Shown here: positions 1 to 6,574 of the stretch, in pieces
Position numbering within the stretch: position 1 is the first letter of the stretch
Layout of the letters: each line of letters opens with the position of its first letter
Source of the DNA: Candidatus Levyibacteriota bacterium
GTDB lineage: Bacteria > Patescibacteria > Microgenomatia > Levybacterales > UBA12049
NCBI GenBank assembly: GCA_016182425.1
Contig: JACPGP010000034.1
Coordinates: 1-6,585, forward strand
DNA length: 6,585 nucleotides
Reading direction: 5' to 3'
Position numbers and translations under genes: made by a program
The notes under the pieces: generated by a model
Told to the model about the DNA's origin: nothing
Databases searched by the model: none
The model's input: the letters and a program-made list of their open reading frames with translations, nothing else

Positions 1-668
1 GTCGGATGGAATTGCACAAATTCAAGATCTTTTGTTTTTGCCCCAGCCCGATAACCAATGGCTAGGCCATCGCCTGTTACAACATCCGGGTTGGTGGTAT
101 ACGAATACAGCTGGCCTGCACCTCCAGTTGCAAGAACAACCAACCTGCTAAAAATAGGAATAATTTTTTTGTCTTTTATTACTGTTGCGCCAAAACAAAT
201 TTTGTTTTTAATGATAAGATCAACAGCATAAGTGTGTTCCCAAACTGAAATATTTTTATTTGTTAAAACCTTTTTTACCAATGCTTTTTCTATTTCGTGT
301 CCTGTGATATCTGTGGCATGATGAATTCTTGGGTAAGAATGTGCTGCCTCTAGTGTTGTTTTTTTGTCAAAGGCAACGCCAATATATGCTAATTGTTTAA
401 TTGTGTTTTTACCGTGTTCAACAAGAAATTTTACAGCCTTTTTATTATTATGGAATACACCTGCTTTTAGTGTATCTTGCTCGTGGAATCTGAAATTATC
501 TTTTTTGTCTGTGACAGCGGCAATACCACCTTGGGCGTAATTAGTTGCCGAATCAATGCTTTTTTTCTTGGTAACAAGAAGCACTTTTTCGTATTTTGAG
601 AGCATTAGTGCGGCGTTTAATCCAGCAATACCAGACCCAATTACAATAAAATCCGTTAACAGCTTCAT
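1..668 (-). CDS. nadB: L-aspartate oxidase, N-terminal part (cut by window edge)
   Basis: FAD flavoprotein that oxidises L-aspartate to iminoaspartate, the first step of de novo NAD synthesis; the product is passed to quinolinate synthase. I translated 222 residues from ATG at 668 (reverse strand) with no stop. Visible are the FAD dinucleotide-binding motif GSGIAGL (residues 11-17), the family motif YAQGGIAAV (44-52), PRIHHATDITGHEIEKAL (113-130) and ATGGAGQLY (180-188), followed by TTNP, TGDG, YRAGA and EFVQFHP, all in the order expected for NadB of the succinate dehydrogenase/fumarate reductase flavoprotein superfamily. The usual TREGGHS segment appears as TLEAAHS (105-111): the glutamate is kept, but the arginine and both glycines are replaced and the loop before it is short. 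The C-terminal half, with the remaining catalytic residues, lies outside the window, so activity cannot be judged. No ribosome binding site precedes the ATG. The gene diverges from nadA across 22 bases. Confidence 0.95.
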   Translation of the reverse strand, partial: MKLLTDFIVIGSGIAGLNAALMLSKYEKVLLVTKKKSIDSATNYAQGGIAAVTDKKDNFRFHEQDTLKAGVFHNNKKAVKFLVEHGKNTIKQLAYIGVAFDKKTTLEAAHSYPRIHHATDITGHEIEKALVKKVLTNKNISVWEHTYAVDLIIKNKICFGATVIKDKKIIPIFSRLVVLATGGAGQLYSYTTNPDVVTGDGLAIGYRAGAKTKDLEFVQFHP

Positions 669-671
669 ATC

Positions 672-680
672 TGATATAAT
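672..680 (+). promoter_or_regulatory. Predicted nadAC promoter, extended -10 TGATATAAT
   Basis: A perfect TATAAT (675-680) is preceded by TGA, giving a TGn-extended -10 element that can work without a -35 box; no good -35 is visible near 650-658. The nadA ATG is 10 bases downstream, so the predicted transcript start (about 685-690) leaves a leader of a few bases at most and no room for a Shine-Dalgarno. It would drive nadA-nadC. Confidence 0.65.
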
Positions 681-681
681 A
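676..681 (-). promoter_or_regulatory. Predicted nadB -10 box (near-leaderless start)
   Basis: On the reverse strand, TATTAT (5 of 6 matches to TATAAT) lies 7 bases before the nadB ATG at 668, so transcription would start at about the start codon. An alternative hexamer, TATATT, lies two bases further upstream. There is no TGn extension. A weak -35-like TTGCAA (708 down to 703) is badly spaced (19-21 bases). The call rests on position, AT content and the absence of any Shine-Dalgarno. The box overlaps the nadA -10 box on the other strand. Confidence 0.45.
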
Positions 682-690
682 TATAACCTA

Positions 691-1644
691 ATGAAGAGTA
701 TATTGCAACAGGAGCAGTTAGAAAAAATTAAGTATTGGAAAAAGAAGAGACAGGCTCTTATTATCGCCCACAACTATCAGATTCCAGGTATTCAAGATAT
801 TGCTGATTTTGTGGGTGACTCTTTGGAACTTTCCCAAAAAGCAGCACAAGCTAAAGAAAAACTGCTTATTTTTTGCGGCGTGCATTTTATGGCAGAAAGC
901 GCTGCCATCTTCTCACCTAACAAAACAGTGCTTATCCCAGATCTAAATGCAGGATGTAGCTTGGCAGCCTCAATTGATGCAGAAGAGCTACGAAAATGGA
1001 AAAAGCGTTATCCAAAAGCGGTTGTGGTAAGTTACGTTAATACCACAGCCGAAGTGAAAGCAGAATCAGATTACTGTTGCACCTCCACAAATGCAATCCG
1101 CGTTGTGCAGTCTATTCCAAAAGATCGCGAGATTATCTTTACCCCTGATTTGTTTTTAGGAGACTATGTTGCCAGAATGACTGGTAGGAAAATGTATGTC
1201 TATCCAGGTGAGTGTCATGTGCATGCCAGAGTGAGACCCAAAGATATTTTTGCCAAGCTTGGCCAGTATCCGGGAGCCGAGTTTTTAATTCATCCTGAAT
1301 GCGGCTGTGTAACTGAATGTATGCATTATGTAGCTGTTAAGGAATTACCAGAAGAAAAAACTCATATTTTGTCAACTGGCGGGATGATGAGGCACGCAAA
1401 AACTTCCAAAGCCAGACAGTTTGTTATTGCCACTGAAACCGGTATATTGCATAGGCTTAAAAAAGAAAATCCGAAAAAAGAGTTTATTCCCTTGCGGGAA
1501 GACATGGTTTGTGAATATATGAAAATGATAACATTAGATAAGTTGCTCAATAGTCTAGTTAATCTTGAATTCGAGGTAAAAGTGCCAAAAGAGATTGCCC
1601 AAAAAGCCCGAATACCTATTGAACGGATGTTAGCAATAGGATAA
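691..1644 (+). CDS. nadA: Quinolinate synthase (NadA)
   Basis: Cytoplasmic [4Fe-4S] enzyme that condenses iminoaspartate (from NadB) with dihydroxyacetone phosphate to give quinolinate. The 317-residue length fits the short NadA form. Motifs in order: AHNYQ (26-30), VGDSL (41-45), PDLNAGCSLA (83-92), SYVNTTAEVKAESD (114-127), PGECHVHARV (172-181), HPECGC (201-206), STGGM (228-232) and CEYMKMITLDKL (274-285). By comparison with known NadA proteins, the three cluster ligands are probably Cys89, Cys175 and Cys274; His27, Tyr115, His201, Glu203 and the STGG stretch would contact substrate. The frame is open upstream to 556, but that extension would add 45 residues antisense to nadB and across both promoters. 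I therefore choose ATG 691, just after the -10 box, where similarity begins. No Shine-Dalgarno is present. nadC follows after 4 bases, so the two are almost certainly co-transcribed. Confidence 0.96.
   Translation: MKSILQQEQLEKIKYWKKKRQALIIAHNYQIPGIQDIADFVGDSLELSQKAAQAKEKLLIFCGVHFMAESAAIFSPNKTVLIPDLNAGCSLAASIDAEELRKWKKRYPKAVVVSYVNTTAEVKAESDYCCTSTNAIRVVQSIPKDREIIFTPDLFLGDYVARMTGRKMYVYPGECHVHARVRPKDIFAKLGQYPGAEFLIHPECGCVTECMHYVAVKELPEEKTHILSTGGMMRHAKTSKARQFVIATETGILHRLKKENPKKEFIPLREDMVCEYMKMITLDKLLNSLVNLEFEVKVPKEIAQKARIPIERMLAIG
1638..1644 (+). promoter_or_regulatory. Shine-Dalgarno-like site for nadC
   Basis: AGGATAA ends 4 bases before the nadC ATG, placing the AGGA core about 7 bases upstream; it overlaps the nadA stop codon. 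It is the only start in the window with a recognisable ribosome binding site, and nadC is the only gene clearly internal to an operon. The match to AGGAGG is partial. Confidence 0.45.
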
Positions 1645-1648
1645 TTCT

Positions 1649-2584
1649 ATGAATAGAAAAGCCATTATCAACCGCTATTTCCAAAGAAAAGAACAACTTT
1701 TAGTCTCGAACAAAAATTATGAACAACAGGTGCTAGGACTGTTTGATTGGGTGGCAGAGGCAGATCAGGTGGAAAATGATCTTACCATTAAAACGTTAAT
1801 GTTCCGAAAAATGGGAACTGCTGCTATTGTCAGTAAGCAAGAAGGTATCGCTGCTGGGATTGAGGAGATTATGTTTCTCTTGAGTAAGAGAACTGAAATT
1901 ACTGTTGTTACGCATGTTGTTGATGGCAAACCGGTTTCAAAAGGAGAAATCTTACTCACTTTGCGAGGGGAAAACAGGGATCTTTTAGCATTTGAGCGCA
2001 TAATTCTTAATATTTTAGCGAGAATGTCTGGTATTGCTACATATACTAATAGCTTTCTTTCGAAACTAGAAACTATAAAAAATCCACCTTTTCTTGCAGC
2101 GACCAGAAAAACTCCCTGGATGCTTTTGGATAAAAAGGCAGTAGCTGTTGGAGGCGGATTAACACACAGGCTAAATCTTTCTGACTTCCCACTTGTAAAA
2201 GACAATTACTTAGAAGTAATAAAAAAGGAAGAAAATATATCATTGCAAGAAGCAATTAGAAAAGCATTAAAAAGATTCTCTTCTTCTTTTTTTGAGATAG
2301 AAGTGAGAAATATCTTAGAATTTCAGGCTATCATGCAATCATTGGAAAAAAAGAAAGATTGTCCTCTTGCAATAATGCTTGATAATTTTGAGCTAAAAAG
2401 TGTGATGGAACAAATGGAAGAAATAAAAAAGCAACCGCTCTATAAGCATTTAATTATTGAGGCTTCAGGAGAGATTACAGAGCAAAACCTGTTACATTGG
2501 GCAAAGACAGGTGTTGACCTTATCTCGATTGGCGCACTTACTCATTCTTCTCCCACATTTAATATTTCAATGAAGATACAATAA
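1649..2584 (+). CDS. nadC: Quinolinate phosphoribosyltransferase, decarboxylating (NadC)
   Basis: Uses quinolinate and PRPP to form nicotinate mononucleotide, CO2 and pyrophosphate, the step that joins the NadB-NadA product to the common NAD pathway. At 311 residues it is slightly longer than usual (about 280-300). An N-terminal domain (to about residue 115) is followed by the type II phosphoribosyltransferase barrel: ERIILNILARMSGIAT (116-131), TRKT (152-155), GGGLTHRLNLSD (168-179), VKDN (183-186), EIEVRN (216-221), MLDNF (243-247), EASGEI (271-276) and ISIGALTHS (292-300). Basic residues Arg153, Lys154, His173, Arg174 and Lys184, and acidic residues Glu216/Glu218 and Asp245, match the substrate and phosphate ligands known in the family. 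Oddities are TRKTPWMLLDKK, one residue shorter than the common TRKTTPGLR segment, and KDNY where KDNH is usual. Nicotinate phosphoribosyltransferase or ModD are less likely given the motifs and the adjoining nadA. Confidence 0.94.
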   Translation: MNRKAIINRYFQRKEQLLVSNKNYEQQVLGLFDWVAEADQVENDLTIKTLMFRKMGTAAIVSKQEGIAAGIEEIMFLLSKRTEITVVTHVVDGKPVSKGEILLTLRGENRDLLAFERIILNILARMSGIATYTNSFLSKLETIKNPPFLAATRKTPWMLLDKKAVAVGGGLTHRLNLSDFPLVKDNYLEVIKKEENISLQEAIRKALKRFSSSFFEIEVRNILEFQAIMQSLEKKKDCPLAIMLDNFELKSVMEQMEEIKKQPLYKHLIIEASGEITEQNLLHWAKTGVDLISIGALTHSSPTFNISMKIQ

Positions 2585-2593
2585 CTTTCCTAG

Positions 2594-2622
2594 TTGACGA
2601 AAAACCCTATTTTTGATAAGAT
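2594..2622 (+). promoter_or_regulatory. Predicted pyrG promoter, TTGACG-17-TAAGAT, extended -10
   Basis: This is the best promoter in the window: TTGACG at 2594-2599 (5 of 6 to the -35 consensus), an exact 17-base spacer, and TAAGAT at 2617-2622 (4 of 6) with a TGA extension at 2614-2616. It fills most of the 43-base nadC-pyrG gap. Only five bases separate the -10 box from the pyrG GTG, which puts the expected transcript start on or next to the start codon. Confidence 0.75.
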
Positions 2623-2627
2623 AAATC

Positions 2628-4280
2628 GTGCAACCTAGAAAACTAAAATATATCTTTGTTTCCGGAGGAGTAATCTCTGGAATCGGCAAAGGCACCACTG
2701 CAGCCTCGATTGCATTTCTTCTCAAATCAGCAGGATATAAAGTCGCTCCCATTAAATTTGAGAATTACCTCAATGTTGACGCAGGGACAATAAACCCTAT
2801 TGAGCATGGTGATCCGTTTTTGTGCGAGGATGGCACGGAAGCTGATATGGATATTGGCAGTTACGAGAAATTTTTAGATGAGGACATGGGGAGAGATAAT
2901 TTTGTCACTATGGGTCAGATCTATCAAACCGTTATTGATCGTGAACGCAGGTTTGAGTATGAGGGAGAAGATGTTGAAGCAATACCCCATATCACTGATG
3001 AGATCACAAAAAGAATTGTAAATGCCGGTAGGAATTCAGATATTGTTATTATCGAGCTTGGAGGTACGGCAGGGGAGTATCAAAATGTTTTCTACTACGA
3101 AGCAGCCAGAATAATGACTCTCAAAAACCCAGGCGATGTGCTCCACATTCATGTAAGCTACGTGCCAACCCCCAAGCATTTAGGGGAACCCAAGACCAAA
3201 CCCACCCAACTTTCTGTTAGGACCCTTAACTCCCTTGGTATTCAGCCAGATTTTATTATCACCAGGTCAGAAAAGTATCTTGATCAAAGAAGAAGAGACA
3301 GATTTGCTCTTTTTTGCAACATGCATCCAGAAGATATTATTTCCAACCCGGATTTACAAAGCGTTTATGAGGTACCGTTGATGTTGCATAAGCAAAATTT
3401 AGACCAAAAAATCTTAGAAAAGCTTAAACTTCCGGTTAGGAAACCAAATCTTGCCAAATGGGAAGGGTTGATTGAGAAAATAAAAGCGAAAAAAGAAAAA
3501 CATATCGAAATTGCCATTGTTGGCAAATATTTTGGTACTGGTGATTACCAGCTGCGAGATTCATACGCGGCGCTGTTTGATGCTATTGATCATGCAGCGT
3601 GGAAGGTTGGCGTGTCGGTTAAAACGCACTGGGTAGATGCAGAAAGGGTGGAAAAAGAGGGAGAAGAGATTATAGGAATTCCAGACGGAATTATTGTTCC
3701 AATTGGTTGGGGAGAGCGGGGAGCGGAAGGAATGATTGTAGCTGCATCGTATGCCCGGCGTAAAAACATTCCATATTTAGGACTTTGCTACGGCATGCAG
3801 CTGGCAGTTGTGGCTTTTGCGCGCGATATTTTAGGATGGAAAGATGCTAACACAACAGAGAATAGTAAAAATACAGCATATCCAGTGATAGATCTGATGC
3901 CAAAACAAAAAGAATTTATGGAAAGGCGCGCCTATGGCGGTACTATGCGTCTTGGTGCCTGGGAAGCAATTGTCAAAGAGGGAACCCGTGCATACACACT
4001 CTATGATCAGTACAGGGTATTTATAGATAAACAAAAAGGTTTAACCAGTGAACGTCATCGTCATCGCTACGAATTTAACAATAAGTTTACAGAAGGTTTT
4101 GAAAGGCATGGTTTTGTAATCAGCGCGCGATCAGTGATTGAGAGCTTAGTCGAAATTATCGAATTACCACAAAGTTCACATCCATTTTACCTTGGTACGC
4201 AGGGTCATCCCGAATACAAAAGCAGGCCGCTTCGTCCCCATCCACTCTTTTTAGGATTCTTGCGAGCATGTATGGTATAA
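2628..4280 (+). CDS. pyrG: CTP synthase (glutamine-hydrolysing)
   Basis: Makes CTP from UTP, ATP and glutamine-derived ammonia; 550 residues, normal length for the family. The N-terminal synthetase domain (about 1-270) has the P-loop SGGVISGIGKGTTAAS (12-27), the acidic Mg-binding segment DGTEADMD (68-75), ELGGTAGE with Glu143, and the UTP-site motif KTKPTQ (189-194). The C-terminal class I glutamine amidotransferase domain (about 293-550) has the nucleophile Cys387 in GLCYGMQL, GGTMRLG (437-443), ERHRHRYE (475-482), and His527/Glu529 in GHPEYKSRP, completing the triad. GTG 2628 is the only possible start: TAA lies in frame at 2622-2624, and no other start codon occurs before the conserved KYIFVSGG. 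Divergent features are INPIEHGDPFLCEDG where most enzymes have MSPxxHGEVFVxxDG, KTKPTQL instead of KTKPTQH, and PIGWG instead of the oxyanion-hole PGGFG. Catalytic residues are intact, so I expect an active enzyme of a divergent clade. Confidence 0.97.
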   Translation: MQPRKLKYIFVSGGVISGIGKGTTAASIAFLLKSAGYKVAPIKFENYLNVDAGTINPIEHGDPFLCEDGTEADMDIGSYEKFLDEDMGRDNFVTMGQIYQTVIDRERRFEYEGEDVEAIPHITDEITKRIVNAGRNSDIVIIELGGTAGEYQNVFYYEAARIMTLKNPGDVLHIHVSYVPTPKHLGEPKTKPTQLSVRTLNSLGIQPDFIITRSEKYLDQRRRDRFALFCNMHPEDIISNPDLQSVYEVPLMLHKQNLDQKILEKLKLPVRKPNLAKWEGLIEKIKAKKEKHIEIAIVGKYFGTGDYQLRDSYAALFDAIDHAAWKVGVSVKTHWVDAERVEKEGEEIIGIPDGIIVPIGWGERGAEGMIVAASYARRKNIPYLGLCYGMQLAVVAFARDILGWKDANTTENSKNTAYPVIDLMPKQKEFMERRAYGGTMRLGAWEAIVKEGTRAYTLYDQYRVFIDKQKGLTSERHRHRYEFNNKFTEGFERHGFVISARSVIESLVEIIELPQSSHPFYLGTQGHPEYKSRPLRPHPLFLGFLRACMV

Positions 4281-4281
4281 T
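4273..4281 (+). promoter_or_regulatory. Predicted rplS promoter, extended -10 TGGTATAAT
   Basis: A perfect TATAAT (4276-4281) with a TGG extension lies across the last codons and TAA stop of pyrG. Eight bases separate it from the rplS ATG, predicting a start site near 4288 and a leader of 0-2 bases. No convincing -35 hexamer is seen at 16-19 base spacing. Because the last codons of pyrG (Met-Val-stop) spell the box, coincidence is possible, but the spacing matches the other promoters here. rplS may also be read through from pyrG. Confidence 0.6.
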
Positions 4282-4289
4282 ACATTTTT

Positions 4290-4571
4290 ATGATAACAAC
4301 AATTGATTTTAATCCTGGAGACACAGTTAGGGTTTACCAAAAAATAAAAGAGGATCAAAAGACCAGAACGCAAGTTTTTGAGGGAGTAGTTTTGGGAATT
4401 GGCGGTAGGGGAGAAAATAAAAGCTTTACGGTGCGAAAAGTTGTTGGTGATGTAGCTGTTGAGCGTATTTGGCCAGTGACATCACCTAATATCGAAAAAG
4501 TTATGGTTAAGGCAAAGCCCAAAAAAAGAGTTCGCCGGGCCAAACTATATTACCTTCGAAATCAAAAGTAA
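4290..4571 (+). CDS. rplS: 50S ribosomal protein bL19, short form
   Basis: Component of the large ribosomal subunit, located at the 30S-50S interface. Recognised by FNPGDTVRVYQKI (7-19), RTQVFEGVVLGIGGRG (26-41), SFTVRKVVGDVAVERIWPV (45-63), SPNIEKV (65-71) and the basic end RVRRAKLYYLR (80-90). It has 93 residues against about 115 usually: the N-terminal helix that normally precedes PGD is nearly absent, and the tail stops three residues after LYYLR. The short N-terminus is real rather than a start-site error, because the pyrG TAA stop is in the same frame only nine bases upstream. There is no Shine-Dalgarno. It is not beside trmD/rimM/rpsP, its usual partners; instead it follows pyrG in the same frame and converges with uvrB after 8 bases. 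Confidence 0.96.
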   Translation: MITTIDFNPGDTVRVYQKIKEDQKTRTQVFEGVVLGIGGRGENKSFTVRKVVGDVAVERIWPVTSPNIEKVMVKAKPKKRVRRAKLYYLRNQK

Positions 4572-4579
4572 CGGCAATT

Positions 4580-6568
4580 TTAATGCATTTGTAACGCTTT
4601 TATTCTGTCGCGAAGAAGGGCAGCTGATTCAAAATCCAAGTCAAGGGCTGCTTGTTTCATTTCTTTTCGTAATAGTTTAAGATATTTTTCCTTCTCATCT
4701 GGTAAAAGTACCTCTTTTTGTTCGAGAAGGACAAGTTTTTTTCTCTCGTCTATCTCTTCTTGTTCTTCAACAAGTTTTGCCCGAATTGATTTTTCGATGC
4801 TTTTTGGTGTAATTTTGTGTTTCTTATTATAGGCAAGCTGCACTTTTCGGCGACGCTTAACTTCACTAATTGCTTCTCGCATTGATTTTGTCATGTTGTC
4901 TGCGTACATAATAACTGTCGCCTCTAAATGTCTTGCAGCTCGACCCATGGTTTGAATAAGGGAAGTTCTGCTTCGTAAAAATCCTTCTTTGTCAGCATCT
5001 AAAATTACTACCAGGGAAACTTCTGGTAAATCCAATCCCTCTCGAAGCAGGTTAATGCCAACGAGCACATCGTATGTTCCCAGGCGCAGATTATCCAGCA
5101 CGTCTTGACGATTGAGGGTTTCAATATCTGAATGAAGATATGAAACTTTTATACTTCTTTCTTCAAGATAAGAAGAAAGTTCTTCTGCCATTCGTTTGGT
5201 GAGTGTTGTAACAAGCACGCGTTCTTTTCTTACAACATGTTTTTGTATTTCGTGTATTAAGTCCTCTATTTGACCTTTTGTCTTTCGTACAATAACTTGT
5301 GGGTCAACAAGACCTGTTGGACGGACTAGCTGCTCGACAATGGCATCACTTTCTGTTGCAAGTGATAGCTCATAGGTATCGGGCGTGGCACTCACAAATA
5401 CAATCTGGTGTGTTAGCTTCATAAACTCGTCATAGCGAAGCGGTCTGTTGTCGTATGCTGCTGGTAATCGGAATCCGTATTCAATCAGTGTTTCTTTGCG
5501 TTTCCGGTCGCCATTGTACATGCCACGAATTTGGGGCATGGTCATGTGCGACTCATCAATAATTAGCAACCAATTTTTATCTGCCTGCTCGAAATAATCT
5601 AATAGTGAATATGGTGGGTCACCGGGGTTTCTGCCGTCAAAGTAACGAGAATAGTTTTCGATGCCATTGACAAAACCAACCTCTCGAATCATTTCCAAAT
5701 CAAAGTTTGTTCGCTGCTGCAGCCTTTGAGCTTCCACAAGCTTATTTTTACTTTTTAATTCATCAACCCGTATTTTTAAATCACGTCTAATCTGGCCGAA
5801 GACACTTTGGTAACTTTTGGGATCTGTCATATAGTGCTTGGCAGGGTAAATAACAATATTATCAAGTTTTTGTTGAGTATCACCGGTTAGTGGATCAAAC
5901 TGCGAGATGCCAGTTATTATGTCATTTGCAAAAGCAATCTCTATACCATAATCCATGTAGGCTGGGAAGATATTTATATCCTCACCGCGTACACGAAATG
6001 TACCTCGTTCGAATGCGTATTCATTACGTTCGTATTGTAAGTCTGTAAGCCTAATCAATATGTCTTTTTGTTTTATTACCATGCCCTTTTTTAGCTCTAA
6101 TATAAATTTTCCATACTCAATTGGTGAGCCTAAATTATAAATACAAGAAACAGACGCAACAACCAGCGTATCTGGTCGTGTGAGTAAATTTGTTGTTGCA
6201 GAAAGTCTCAGCTTGTCGATTTCTTCGTTAATCTCCACCTCTTTTTCGATGTAGGTATCGGTATGAGGAATATATGCTTCTGGTTGGTAGTAGTCATAGT
6301 AAGAAACAAAGTAAGAAACAGCATTTTTGGGGAAAAATTCCCTAAATTCCTGGTATAGTTGACCAGCCAGTGTCTTATTGTGCGAAATAACAAGGGTCGG
6401 CCGCTGCACACGTGCTATCAGATTTGCTAATGAGAAAGTTTTTCCTGATCCAGTCACTCCTAAAAGAACTTGGTACTTTTTATCCTTCTTTATATTGTCA
6501 ACCATTTTTTCAATTGCCTGCGGTTGATCGCCGGTTGGCTTAAAGTTTGAAACAAGCTCAAATTTCAT
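4580..6568 (-). CDS. uvrB: Excinuclease ABC subunit B (UvrB)
   Basis: DNA damage-verifying helicase-like subunit of nucleotide excision repair; it is loaded by UvrA, clamps the damaged strand and recruits UvrC. Complete at 662 residues, typical for the family. In order: PTGDQPQAI (11-19), Walker A GVTGSGKTF (37-45), the aromatic beta-hairpin region SYYDYYQPEAYIPHTDTY (89-106), the UvrA-interacting domain (about 150-250), helicase motif II DESH (338-341), FVSATPDTYE (391-400), SYLHSDIETLNR (476-487), VGINLLREGLDLPEVSLV (503-520), QTMGRAAR (539-546), and a C-terminal UVR motif (about 625-660) that binds UvrC. The ATG at 6568 gives the standard MKFELVS start and lies directly after a -10 box. 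uvrA and uvrC are not in the window. I see no unusual substitutions in the motifs. Confidence 0.98.
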   Translation of the reverse strand: MKFELVSNFKPTGDQPQAIEKMVDNIKKDKKYQVLLGVTGSGKTFSLANLIARVQRPTLVISHNKTLAGQLYQEFREFFPKNAVSYFVSYYDYYQPEAYIPHTDTYIEKEVEINEEIDKLRLSATTNLLTRPDTLVVASVSCIYNLGSPIEYGKFILELKKGMVIKQKDILIRLTDLQYERNEYAFERGTFRVRGEDINIFPAYMDYGIEIAFANDIITGISQFDPLTGDTQQKLDNIVIYPAKHYMTDPKSYQSVFGQIRRDLKIRVDELKSKNKLVEAQRLQQRTNFDLEMIREVGFVNGIENYSRYFDGRNPGDPPYSLLDYFEQADKNWLLIIDESHMTMPQIRGMYNGDRKRKETLIEYGFRLPAAYDNRPLRYDEFMKLTHQIVFVSATPDTYELSLATESDAIVEQLVRPTGLVDPQVIVRKTKGQIEDLIHEIQKHVVRKERVLVTTLTKRMAEELSSYLEERSIKVSYLHSDIETLNRQDVLDNLRLGTYDVLVGINLLREGLDLPEVSLVVILDADKEGFLRSRTSLIQTMGRAARHLEATVIMYADNMTKSMREAISEVKRRRKVQLAYNKKHKITPKSIEKSIRAKLVEEQEEIDERKKLVLLEQKEVLLPDEKEKYLKLLRKEMKQAALDLDFESAALLRDRIKALQMH

Positions 6569-6574
6569 GTGAGT

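Noticed and set aside
556..690. Upstream extension of the nadA reading frame (45 extra codons from ATG 556)
   Set aside because: It runs antisense through the nadB N-terminus and both promoters, has no NadA similarity, and the conserved protein starts at ATG 691 just after a -10 box.
663..696. Inverted repeat CTTCAT ... ATGAAG around the nadB/nadA gap, possible operator
   Set aside because: It arises because both genes begin Met-Lys with the codons ATG AAG; the 22 bases between the arms show no further symmetry.
1765..2205. 146-codon open frame on the minus strand opposite nadC
   Set aside because: No start signals or recognisable domain; nadC on the other strand is conserved throughout, so this is a shadow frame. 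The other minus-strand frames at 1362-1550, 2073-2255, 2567-2752, 3831-4034 and 4355-4543 were rejected for the same reason, as was the frame at 6208-6411 inside uvrB.
2585..2627. Possible terminator or riboswitch between nadC and pyrG
   Set aside because: The 43 bases are largely accounted for by a -35/-10 promoter; no stem of useful length can be drawn, and the gap is too short for a riboswitch or a pyrG attenuator of the Bacillus type.
5157..5179. Perfect 8-bp inverted repeat (CTTTCTTC, 7-base loop, GAAGAAAG) that could form a hairpin
   Set aside because: It lies inside uvrB, encodes ordinary residues (LSSYLEER), is AT-rich and has no terminator T-run; most likely chance.
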